Source of the DNA: Eustoma russellianum
Lineage: Eukaryota; Streptophyta; Magnoliopsida; Gentianales; Gentianaceae
Assembly: GCA_036186865.1 (NCBI GenBank)
Contig: AP025047.1
Coordinates: 31,043,552 to 31,107,551 of the forward strand
DNA: 64,000 nucleotides
Direction: 5' to 3'
The notes beneath the pieces are model-generated. The model was not told where the DNA came from and did no database searches. It saw nothing but the letters and a program-made list of their open reading frames with translations. This document shows positions 49,209-60,500 of this stretch, piece by piece (position 1 is the first letter of the stretch; each line of letters starts with the position of its first letter). A program made the translations under genes and the position numbers.

Positions 49209-50574
49209 CTGATGTGCGTGACGTGTAGATAGGGGTGAGGGTCAATGGATAGCTTTTGGTTATAATTGAAATCTAAAAGGGTAAATTTAAATTAATCAAA
49301 TCTAATCAAATTTAATCAAATCCTATTTCCCAAATCCCTTCCCTACCTAAGTTCTCTCCCCTCCCTCATCATAAACGACTCTTTCCCCTCTCCCCAACCA
49401 AAGAAAACGTCGGCTGCAACAACAACAAAAAAAACGTTTCAAGCTAAGAGAGGAGAGAAAAGGAAAGGAAAAAGAGAAGAAGAAGAAAGGGGCTAGCCAT
49501 TCTTCCCCAAAATTCCAACTTTCTCTTTATTTTACGTGAATTAATTGTTTTTCCAAGGTAGGCGCCTCTTCCTCCCTCAAACCGGTATAATTCATGCATG
49601 CTTTGATGGTATATTTATGTGATTCGTTGTTTTTATTTGTTTAATATATTAATTTTGCATATGTTTTATATGACAAAGCATAAGATGATTTGTTTATGAC
49701 TGATACGTGCGTGTATGTGTATGAATTTGGTGGTATGATTGGATTAGATTAAAAATACCCTCAAATTAATCCAAAAGATTAGAAATTTTCATACTTGTAG
49801 TTGTTTAAAATTGCGTTTTGTCCTTAGAATAGGTTCATCTAGCCCGGAATAGGTTGGAATTGTGTTGGAAATCGAAAAAAGGGTCTGACGGACGAGTTTC
49901 AGGGGGTGGCACATGGGACCCATGCGCGGCCCCTGAAGGTGCGTCCGGACACGCACTGACGTGTCCACCTTTAAAAGATGTGTCTCATTATAAGGAGTAT
50001 AATGCAACTGGTTTGAGGTCAATCGGAGTTAAAACGAAGATTTTATCGAGGTTAGAAGGAAATATAATTTAATTTAAAAAAAAATCATTGGACCGGCCAG
50101 GCTGCCGGACCGGACCATGGGCATCAGGCTGGCCCAAACCAAAATTGTTTTTAAAAAAAATTCTGAAAATTAATTTCTGAAATGATAAATAATTAATTAA
50201 AATTAGTTTAAAATTCCAAAAAAATATATTTAATTATCAGAAAATTCTAAATAAATTTCAGAAATTATAAAAGGTTAAAATTAAGTTATTTCCACTTAAT
50301 TTCTGAATTTTGGTAAATGTAAGTAATTAAAAATAATTAATAATAAATAGAATTAAATAAGGAAAAAATAGAGAAAATTTGTAGAAAATTCTAGAAAATT
50401 AATACAAGCTAAGGAAAAATAAGGGTAATGATAAATAACAATTTTTCAATATTCTAAAAATTTACTAAGCTAAATATTGAGTGCCGGAGATGGTGAGGAT
50501 GGGCGTACGGGCCCTAGACGACTTTGTTGTTGCATTCATGGCACGTACATTTGTATTTGAAGTGGGTTGAGATG

Positions 50575-50745
50575 TACGGGTCTGAGACGCTTGAGTGGAG
50601 TGGATCATGGTGTATGGGTTGTGGGTACTCGGTTATGGTGGATCATGGTGTACGGGCCATGAGCATCGGTTATAGTGGATCGTGGTGTACGGGCCACAGG
50701 CATCGGTCAGGGTGGATTGTAGTGTACTAGCTACAGGCATCCAGT
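50575..50745. repeat. Minisatellite in the C-type solo LTR
   Basis: Four units of about 42 bp read GTGGATCRTGGTGTACGGGC, collinear in reverse with 47262-47400. Confidence 0.85.
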
Positions 50746-53032
50746 CAATCCCGGGATCATGCATTGCACATAGGTCTAGGGGCATATTGCGTGACATGAT
50801 TTTTGTTGCGTGTGACACGTGGATGGAGCATGCATCACGTAGTTACACATTTTTATGTGGAGTGTTTTACTTACCGCATTTGCTTTATCTTATGCATGTT
50901 ATATATGTGGCTATATCATTTCGTTATGCACGTTTTGTATTGGTTTGAGGCGGGCATCTACTGGGTGATTTCTTGTCACTCGCCCCTACTTCCCAGGTGA
51001 GCCAGATGAGGACTACGATCAGATCTTTGTTGAGGACGGGACGAACGTACCTGAGTGGCCTGGTTAATAGCTGCAGCTAGGATACGGGAGGAACTTTGCA
51101 GTTGATTTTTTCATAATTATCTTTTGGGGGATTTGTCACGGACTTCTTTATTACTTTTATTTTCAGAATTTTTATTCAGTAATGATTTACATTTTCGCGA
51201 GAAAAATTTCTACGCCATTTCTGACATGTAAGAGATTGATTCGGCGCCTTGTATTCTTCTTAGCGAGATACGGCGGGTGCACTGTTCCCGATGGTAGGGA
51301 TCGGGAGCGAGGCGCTACACTTACGATCCACGATCCTGATAGGAGTCTCCTCATATGTCGTGTCCGGCCGGATCCTCAATAGTGATGCGTCTAGAACATG
51401 GCTCGGATCCGAGACATATCTCCTCAACTGAGAAACATGAAAGACGCTATGTACCTGGGCCAAGGCAAGGGGTAACGTTAATAGGTAGTCCAGAGTACCG
51501 ACCCTCTCGAGTACCTCATAAGGACCAATGTAGTGAGGCTTCAGCTCACCCTTCAACCCAAATCACGAAGCCCCTTTCATAGGCGATACGCAAGTAAACC
51601 TTCTCGCCCACAACGAACTCTAGAAGACGCCTCTTTGAATCTGCCCAACTCTTGCTTCTGTCTTGAACAACCTTGAGTCTATCGCATATCAGCTTTACTT
51701 TCTCTCTAGTCTGCTCAACCAACTCAAGACCGGTAATAACGCGCTCACTAACCTCATCCCAATGAACAAGGGATCTGCACTTACGTCCATAGAGCACCTC
51801 GAAGGGTGCCATGCCGATGGCACTGTGATGGTTGTTGTTGTAAGAGAACTCAATTAACTTGATCATACTACCCCAGTTTCCTTTGAAGTTTAGGGCGCAC
51901 GCCCTTAACATGTCTTCCAAGGTATGAATGGTCCTCTCTGACTGTCCGCAGGTTTGAGGATGAGACGCAGTGCTCAAACGTAGCTCCGTTCCCAACCTTC
52001 TCTGACAAGCCGACCAAAATCTAGAGGTGAACCTCAGATCACGGTCTGAGATGATGATGACTGGGACCCCATGAAGACTGACAATATCATCGATGTACAA
52101 CGTCACTAACCCCTCCAATGTTGCATCACTCGGCATAGGTAGAAAGTGGGCCGACTTTGTCAATCGATCAACATCACCCAAATCATATCGTTGCTGTTTC
52201 TTGTTTTAGGGAGCCCTACCAAAAAGTCCATTGTCACATGCTCCAACTTCCACTCTGGTATCTCCAACGGCAACATCAAATCTCCCGGCCTCTGATGCTC
52301 TGGCTTCACATGTTGACAAAAAGGCACATCTCAATGAACTCAGCGATGTGTCTCTTCATTTTGCTCCATCAATAATATCTCTTTAAGTCATTATACATCT
52401 TCGTAGCGCCTGGATGAATCGACAACTTCGAATTATGTGTCTCCTTCAATAGCTCCTTCCTCAAGTCCTCAACTTCGGGCACACACAACCTTCCTTGGTA
52501 CCAGATGCTGCCATCATCATGAATCTGGAAGCCCTCAATTAGACTAGTCAACATCCTCTCTTGGATATCTCTAAGCGTCACATCCTCCTTCTGCACCTCT
52601 TTAATCCACTCAATCAGAGATGGTGTAATGACTAAGGCCGCCAGAACATTAGCAGTTTAATCAACAATGTCGAGATCAAACTCTGCCATCTCTTTCTCTA
52701 ATGGTGTCTGTCTGGCGTGATACTTTCTACTCAAGGCATCTGCAACTCGGTTTGCCTTCCTCGGATGACAACTGATAGTCAAATCATAGTCTTTCAGTAG
52801 CTCAAGACACCTCCTCTGACGTATATTCAACTCCTTTTGTGTGAATAGATACTTCAAGCTCTTATGATCGGTAAAGACTTTGCACTTCACACCGTATAAG
52901 TAATGGCGCCAAATCTTTAACGTAAACACCACTACTGCTAACTCCAGATCATAGGTCAGGTAATTTTGCTCATATTGCTTCAATTGTCTCGATGCGTATA
53001 CAATAACTTTATCTCTCTACATTAACACGCAC

Positions 53033-53102
53033 CTTGCAACGAAAATGTTAATCTAGTGTCTTTATGTATACAATGGTAAATTGAAAATTCGTATACATAT
53101 AC
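53033..53102 (-). other. Intron-like interruption in Gypsy C RNase H
   Basis: GGCTAG/GTATATG...TTGCAAG/GTGCGTG, 70 bp. It is at the same codon (GLG/CVLM) as in A and B. Confidence 0.8.
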
Positions 53103-53780
53103 CTAGCCCATTCTTCGAGACGTCGCTATAGATGACAAACCCTTCAGTGCCGGAGGATTGTGCCAACACTGGTGCAGTCGTCAACCTCCGCTTCAACTCT
53201 ACAAAGCTTCTCTCACACTCAGAGGTCCACACAAACTTAGTCTTTTTCTGAGTCAATCGACTCAGTGGTGCTGCGATCCTCGAAAATCCCTCAACAAATT
53301 TGCGACAATAACCCGTAAGACCAAGGAAACTGTGTACCTCAGTGACATTAGTGGGTATAGGCCATTCTGTAATCGCCTCTATCTTCTTTGGGTCAACAGA
53401 AATGCCTTCCTCAGAAATCACGTAGCCCAGGAACGTCACACTCTTCAACCAGAACTCACACTTGTTGAACTTTGCGTACAACTTCTTCTTCCTGAGAATC
53501 TCCAATACCTCTCGCAACTGTTCAACATGTGTCTGCTCATCGGGTGAATACACCAAGATGTCGTCGATGAACACTACCACAAAATAGTCCAACTGCTCCC
53601 TGAATACTGTGTTCATCAAGTCCATGAAGGTTGCAGGCGCATTCGTCAGTCCAAAAGGCATCACAAGAAACTCATAGTGCCCATATCGAGTGCGGAACAC
53701 TGTCTTTGCTATATCCTCTGCCTTAATTCTCAACTGATGGTAGCCTGATCGAAGGTCAATCTTCGAGAACACCCTGGCAC

Positions 53781-53855
53781 CTTGCACGAGATTTTGTGGT
53801 ATACAAGTTGATATACACAATAACCGAATTCACAACAATTGATTAAGGAGATTAT
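53781..53855 (-). other. Extra intron-like interruption in Gypsy C RT
   Basis: A 75-bp insert splits FDQLK from GARVFSKID. The acceptor is CGTGCAAG/GTGCC. The donor is TTGAAG/ATAATC, where a single G to A change from GTAATC would explain the loss. It is absent from A and B. Confidence 0.6.
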
Positions 53856-54645
53856 CTTCAACTGATCAAATAGATCGTCGATCATCGGTAGTGGATATTT
53901 ATTCTGTATCGTGATCTTATTCAGTTCACGATAGTCGTTGCATAGCCTCATAGTAACGTCCTTTTTCTTCACAAATAATACTGGTGCCCCCTAGTGTGAA
54001 ACATTAGGCTTGATAAATTTTCTGTCCTTTTAACTCCAGCAACTGCTCCTTAAGCTCCTTTAACTCTGCTGGTGCCATCCTGTTTGGCGTCTTCGAGATC
54101 TGCTCGGCTCTGGGCATGAGATTAATCTCAAACTCTACTTCCCTACTCGGTGATAAACCTGGTAACTCGTCAGGGAAGACATCCTTGAAATCTCGCACCA
54201 CTGGAATATCCTCAATCGATGGAGTCTTGGCACTGACATTTAGAACATACACAAGGAAACCCTCAGCTCCTTTCTGCAATGCTCGAGAAGCCTGTGCTGT
54301 AGTCATAAAAATTTTCCTGGATGACTTCTTCAATTTGACATCCCCTAGAAGATGGTTTCTTGCTTATCCGATGTCTGCATACTGACCTGTCTCTGGCAGT
54401 AGTCGATGGTAGCACTATATCTCGCCATAAAATCCATGCCCAGAATAATATCGAAATCCTGCATCTGGACCGGGATCAGGGTTTTAGAGAACTCCAACTC
54501 ATTAATCTCCAGCTGGCATTCCTTGTACTGATAATGGGATACTAACACCTGATCGCCGGCGGCTTGAACACGGTGGGGGATCTCAAGCCATTCTGGTAGG
54601 ATACCTAAATTCTTGGCAAATCTCTAGCAACGAAGGAGTGGCTGG

Positions 54646-54716
54646 CACCACTATCGAACAGAACGTATGGAGGGATTTAGTTAACTAATATCTCACCACT
54701 ATCGAACAGAACGTAT
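54646..54716. repeat. 23-bp direct duplication at the C/B junction
   Basis: 54646-54668 and 54694-54716 are identical 23-mers beginning CACCACTATCGAACAGAACG. The second is fused directly to LTR B. Confidence 0.95.
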
Positions 54717-56074
54717 CGATGTGCCTCAGATAGACGTCAATCGATCGACGTTAGGGGCTGACGTCCATCTATTTTGAGGGAAATTAAGGGAAGAAAAAGG
54801 GAATCTAAGGGATCCTTTGGGTGACCTTAGGGACTTCTTAGAACCTGATTGAGGTTAGTATAAGCCTTGGAAACATGACTTAGGATGATGAATCAACGGA
54901 GAGTATTTCGTAGGATATTTGAATCGGACTTCAACGTGAACAAGCTAAGGGGTTAAGAATGAACGTTTGGGGCTTGATAGGGTTCAAATGGAACGTGTGA
55001 GGGTGTTTACTCCATTTCTTGTGTTCTAAGAATGAAAGCTTAAGTAACGTTGACTTGCTTGAGTTGTTACACCAGAATACGTGAATGAGACGAGTTTTGA
55101 TTGATTGATTAACATATGAACATGTATTCTTGCATCATGGCACGTGCATTTGCATTATGTTTTGATAAGAGCTGTGCTTCGGCATAGGGTATAAAGTTTG
55201 CAAAATGAGCTGTGATGCGTTACAGGGTATAACAACAAGCTGTAACCATCACAGGGTATAAACTGAGCTGTAATGTGACACAGGGTATAAATACAAGCTA
55301 TGGAACATTACAGGGTATAAAGTTGAGCTGTGGCGCGTCACAGGGTATAAAGACAAGCTGTGGCCCATCACAGTGTATAAAGTTATGTGACCGGACATTA
55401 TGACATGCATTGCACTGTTTTCGAAAAGTGAAGCATAATCATTTGTGACTGTGTAGTGTAGTGCATATTTGAAAGGTCATGCATCACGTGAGTCGTTACG
55501 GTATGATTGAGTGGTAACTGGTTTGTTATTGAATTGTTGCAAGCTTATGAATTACTGCTCTTATTCTGTATGCTATTACTCAGTATTCTTGAAGTTATAC
55601 AAGACATGTGTCCCATCATGCCTTGATTTAGATATTACTCATGTCTTGCCATGCGTTGATCCCGTAAGTCTTATAAGCGGTTTACTTGCTAGCTTTTTTC
55701 GCTAAGGGTACTACCGTTGTTTTGCAGATGAGCCTGGTTATGACATGATATTCATAGAGGACGACGACGAGTGGGCTGAATGGGATGTCCAAAGTTCATA
55801 TTGGGAATTGTTCAGACTGTTTCTTTTTTTATCTTAGTTTTATTTCATTCACTTGAGGATTTAGTTGGATACTACCATGAACATTTTTTTGGCAAAAACA
55901 CTACATCTTGATTGTACAAATTGATGATTTAGATTTTATTTTGCACGTGTCTCCGTACTTATTCTCTTATGTCATTGATGATGTGTATTTGAGAGATGTG
56001 ACGTCTTGTAGTCTTCTCAGTAAGCTACGACGGTTGCACCGGTTCAGATCCGCTGTCTGGGTCGGGGCGCTACA
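54717..56074 (+). repeat. 5' LTR of Gypsy B (left part missing)
   Basis: It aligns over its whole length with about 62077-63435 with few differences. It begins inside the ATCGAT cluster. The minisatellite is at 55170-55382, the splice-acceptor-like TTTTGCAG ends at 55727, and the end is GGGCGCTACA. Confidence 0.92.
55170..55382. repeat. GGGTATAAAG minisatellite in the B 5' LTR
   Basis: Seven units of about 27-32 bp, for example GAGCTGTGATGCGTTACAGG followed by GTATAAAG. Confidence 0.9.
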
Positions 56075-56090
56075 GGTGGTATTATAGCCT
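56075..56090 (+). other. Primer-binding site of Gypsy B (degenerate)
   Basis: GGTGGTATTATAGCCT aligns with the iMet PBS GGTGGTATCAGAGCCT with two changes. It directly follows the LTR. Confidence 0.75.
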
Positions 56091-56352
56091 AGGCTTCAGA
56101 TCTACCTCGGAGACCTAGGTTATGTCATATAGAGTCTTAAGCTGTGATCTTGACCCTAAGTTGATCCATAGGTCTAAATATCTGACCTTAGACATAAGTT
56201 TGATTGGGTTGGGTGTGTGCGAGCGCGATAAAATTTAATGAATCAGCTCTATTACTCTTTTAGTTTACGAGTTCCATTCTGTACAACGCATATGGGCTTT
56301 CAGGATCATCCTTGGAACTACTGAATGCTAATAAGCACTGATCTTGCAGACA

Positions 56353-57430
56353 ATGTCTCCTAGACAAGATAACTCTAGAAACGGTGGCAAAGGAAATAAG
56401 AACCCCCAACCACCACAAATGGTAATGCATCAAGCTCTAATGGATGCCATAACGGTGATTGCGCAAAGTGTTGCTCAGCAGTAGCAGCAACCCCCTCCTC
56501 CACCACCGCCTCAGCATGGCATAAGGTATTACATTGGGGAGATGCGAAAGATGCATGCTCCAACCTTTGAGGGGACCACTGACCCAGAGGTGGCCGAATT
56601 CTGGTTGGCGGAGGTTGAGAAGTGCTTCAGGCTGGTACAGGTGCCTGAAGAAATCAAGGTGGATGTGGCCACACCCCTATTGACTGGCCGAGCCAATGCT
56701 TAGTGGAATGGAATCCTTCCTAAGATGACCCCCTATCTTGTGGAGACAGTTTGTCGAGGCTTATAAAGATTACTACGTACCTGAGACTGCTATTCTGGAA
56801 AAGATGAGACAGTTCGATAAGTTGGAGCAGGAAAGGATGTCAATCTCTGATTACGCTAACCGATTCCATGCATTGGGAAAGTTCACACCCATGGTATTGG
56901 AAAATAACAGAATGAAGATGCTCAAGTTTGAGCAAGGGTTGAACCCCCGTATTCGGACAACTATAGCGGGGTCTAGCCTGAAAACTTTCAAAGAGATGTT
57001 GGATGCTTGTTATCAGGTGGAGAGCGATATGCGCAGGTCACAGCCTAGAGAGGCTCGCGACGACACAGGCAAGAGGTCCAGACAGGATAAAAGTGGAGGT
57101 AGACCCAGACATTGGGTCAAAATTCCCCGAGAAAGGCAGGCAAGACCATTTCAGAGGGCACCGTAGCCGAGTCAGTCTGATCGTCTGGCGCCTGGAGTGT
57201 GCCCAAATTGTAAGAAAAATCATGTTGGGGAATGTTGGAAGAAGACGATCTTTAAATGTTGTAAGACAGGCCACAGGATAAAGGATTGTCCCGAGTGGAA
57301 GCAAAAGCCACAGGTAGAAGCAGGGCCATCGCAGCAGCAAAGGGGTAGGCCTAAGCCCAATGCGAGAGTACATGTCATGACCGATGCCGAAGTGCAGGAG
57401 AGCACTGACGTCGTGACAGGTACGATTTAA
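56353..57430 (+). pseudogene. Gypsy B gag with zinc knuckles
   Basis: The start MSPRQDNSRNGGKGNK is followed by a Pro-rich stretch, the capsid core (MHAPTFEGTTDPEVAEFWL, ETAILEKMRQFDKLEQERM) and two Cys motifs, CPNCKKNHVGEC and FKCCKTGHRIKDC. It ends VVTGTI and TAA at 57428, just inside the predicted intron 57420-57527. In-frame stops occur at 56482 (CAG to TAG likely) and 56701 (TGG to TAG likely), with a frameshift near 56735. Gag packages the element RNA into particles. Confidence 0.85.
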
Positions 57431-57527
57431 GTTACATCTTAGCTGTTTAAGTTGAATTGTAGTCGTTTAAGTTGAAAGTGTGTGTGCATTACATGAAAAT
57501 TTTATGTGTTACACTCTTTGTGATTAG
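57420..57527 (+). other. Intron-like interruption at the Gypsy B Gag/protease border
   Basis: TGACAG/GTACGA...GTGATTAG/GTGCGA, 108 bp. Splicing joins VVTG to AILVNKVP. Without splicing, TAA follows within four codons. Confidence 0.75.
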
Positions 57528-60500
57528 GTGCGATCCTAGTTAATAAAGTGCCTGCAAACGTACTGTTTGATAGTGGAGCGAGTCACTCGTTCATCTCTAA
57601 TCGATTCGTCAAAGGACTTGACTGTCTACCCAAGTGGCTTGAAACCCCCTTCAGGGTTCACGCAGCTGGTGAACAAGTACTGGTTTCACACCACCGGTAT
57701 AAAGACTGTGAATTGGAGTTGGATGGGAAGGTGTTTCCCGTTACATTGGTCCTGATTACGATGAGTGATTTCGATGTGATATTGGGAATGGACTGGCTGA
57801 CCAAATATCATGCCAATATCCACAGCAGACTGAAGTTAGTAACTGTCAAAGATCCCGAAATGAATGAAGTGATAGTTTAAGGAAATGTCAAGCTGACAAA
57901 AGCCCCCCAAGAAAATTTATTTGATGGCGGTTAAAGCTTTTAAGGCTTTGCAAAAGGGAGCAGAGAGATTTATGGTATATGCTATTGATACTAAGCAAGA
58001 AACTCCCTCTATTGACCAGATTCCGGTAATCAACGAATTCAAAGACATATTTCCAGATGATTTACCTGGAGTACTCCCATCAAGAGAAGTGCAGTTTGAA
58101 ATCAACTTGATTCCCGGAACTGAGCCTATATCCAAGGCACCTTACAGGATGGCCCGAGATGAACTTAAGGAGTTAAAGGGTCAACTACAGGAGTTGTTAG
58201 ACAAGAAGTTAATCAGACCCAGTGTATCACCTTGGGGATCCCCTCTCTTGTTTGTCATGAAGAAAGATGACAGTTTGAGATTGTGCATTGACTACAGAGA
58301 GCTGAACAAAGTAACCATCAAGAATAAATACCCACTGCCAAGGATCGAGGATTTATTTGATCAATTGAAAGGTGCCCAATTTTTCTCAAAGATCGACCTT
58401 CGTCAGGGGTACCATCAGTTGCTCGTGAAAGCAAGTGATGTCCCTAAAACCGCTTTCCGGCCTTGATATGGGCATTATGAGTTTTTGGTGATGCCTTTTG
58501 GATTGAATAATGCCCCAGCCGCTTTTATGGACTTGATGAACACCGTGTTCCGAGAACAGTTGGATCAATTCATGGTGATGTTCATCGATGATATCTTGGT
58601 TTACTCTCCTGATGAACAATCTCATGTAGAACACCTAAGAGTGGTGTTGGAAATTTTGAGGCAACAAAAGCTTTATGTCAAATTCAGCAAGTGTGAATTT
58701 TAGCTAAGAAGTGTAGCCTTTCTCGGTCATGTAATTCCGGAGGACGGGATCTCAGTGGATCCTAAAACGGTAGAAGCCATTACCGAATGGCCAAGACCTA
58801 CTAATGTGATCGAAGTCAGAAGCTTCCTAGGCTTGGCAGGCTACTATAGGAAGTTTGTTGAAGGATTTTCGACAATAGCAGTTCCATTGAGTCGACTTAC
58901 GCAGAAGAAGACTAAGTTTGAATGGACTGCTAAATGCAAGCAGAGCTTTTCTGAGCTCAAGAAGAGATTGGCCACAGCCCTGGTGTTGGCACAACCCTCC
59001 GGCACCGACGGTTTCGTGATCTATAGTGATGCGTCCAAGAAAGGACTAGGTATGTATATCATTACCAATAATGCATTCTATATATATATGTTAGTCTTAA
59101 ACTAACTTTCTGTTTATAGGTTGTGTTTTGATGCAAAATAGACGAGTTATCTCGTACGCGTCGAGACAGTTGAAACCATATGAACAGAATTACCCGACGC
59201 ATAACCTGGAGCTTGCAGCTGTAGTGTTTGCTCTTAAAATCTGGAGACACTATTTGTATGGAGAGAAATATGCAGTGTTCACGGATCACAAGAGCCTAAA
59301 ATATTTATTCTCGCAGAAAGAGCTGAATATGAGACAAAGGAGATGATTAGAATTACTTAAGGATTATGACTTAACCATCAACTATCACCCTGGTAAGGCC
59401 AACAAAGTGGCAGACGCATTGAGCAGAATGTCTAGCCATGCAAGGCAGTCTCCTTTAGAATGAGAGATTGAAGAGTTTGGCCGGGATGTTACAGACTCAG
59501 TGGCAAATGTCCTTACAGCCTTATCTATAAGCCCAGGTTTGGTAGACCAAATTAAAGAAGCTCAGTATGATGATGTCACACTGAAAGGAATCCGCGACAA
59601 GTTGACTACGGGACCAGTAAAAGATTTCCAGATGAGGGAAGATGGGAGTCTATGGTTTCAGGATCGGTTATGTGTACCTGATAATGATGAGCTTCGAAGG
59701 GAGTTGCTACGTGAAGCTCATAAATCAAGGCTATCTATTCACCCCGGAAGCACAAAAATGTATAAATACCTCAAGAGAAATTACTGGTGGATAGGGATGA
59801 AAAGAAGTATAGCGGAGTATGTCGAAAGATATTTGGTATGTCAGCGGGTCAAACCGGAGCATCAGCGATATGGCGGTTTGATGATGCCATTAGAGATCCC
59901 AGAATGGAAATGGGAGCATGTGACTATGGACTTTGTGATGGGGTTACCCAAAACCAGAAGTGGGAATGAGATGATCTGGGTAATAATCGATCGCTTGACA
60001 AAGACAACTCATTTCATAGCTATGCCACATGGTACTTCTTATGAGAAATTGTCCAACATATATGTGGAAAACATTGTGAGCTTGCATGGAGTTCCCGTCA
60101 GTATTGTATCGGACCGTGATCCCAGGTTCACTTCTAAGTTCTGGATGGCCTTCCAGAAAGCAATGGGTACCGAGCTAAGAATGAGTACTGCCTATCATCC
60201 TCAGACAGATGGTCAGTCGGAGAGGACAATCCAGACTCTAGAAGACATGCTGAGAGCATGCGCGTTGGATTTTAAAGGGAACTAGGACAACATGTTGAAA
60301 CTAATGGAATTCTCATACAACAATAGTCACCACAGTGCGATTGGTATGGTACCGTTTGAGGCACTATACGGACGGAAGTGTAGGTCTCCGGTTTGTTGGG
60401 ATGAAGTTGGGGAAAGAACGATCACCGCGCCAGAGTTGGTCGAACAGACAATTGGGAAGGTGAAAATCATAAGAGAGAGGCTAAGGGTGGCGCAGGATTG

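Larger units (their letters stand above)
49086..51319 (+). mobile_element. Solo LTR of the C family nested in the chromodomain of Gypsy C
   Basis: This 2234-bp LTR begins TGTTACAACTG and ends GCGCTACA. It is flanked by CTTAC on both sides (49081-49085 and 51320-51324), a perfect 5-bp target duplication, and there is no internal region. It lies in opposite orientation to the host element and 177 bp from that element's own 3' LTR. Confidence 0.93.
51320..54693 (-). pseudogene. Gypsy C pol: protease end, RT, RNase H, integrase, chromodomain start
   Basis: From right to left on the plus map: protease remnant LFDSGAS (about 54640) and DFDIILGMDF; RT with LRLCNDYRELNKI, FSKIDLRSGYHQL and FIDDILVYSPDEQTH (about 53540); RNase H with SKNGLG, a 70-bp gap, then KQYEQNYLTYDLELA and FTDHKSLKYLFTQKEL; integrase with DRLTKSAHFLPM and ISDRDLRFTSRFW and PQTCGQSERTIHTLEDM (51900-52170); chromodomain entry YEETPIRIVDRK, which stops at 51320 where the solo LTR is inserted. 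The frame is broken many times. Confidence 0.88.
46655..54716 (-). mobile_element. Gypsy element C (minus strand), split by a solo LTR and 5'-truncated
   Basis: Its 3' LTR (46655-48908) follows a PPT and the chromodomain tail (48909-49080). The pol gene continues at 51320 after the nested solo LTR and runs to protease codons near 54690. Gag and the 5' LTR are missing because Gypsy B sequence starts at about 54717 after a short duplicated filler. It is a distinct subfamily from A and B, with a different LTR minisatellite and an extra intron-like gap in RT. Confidence 0.88.
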
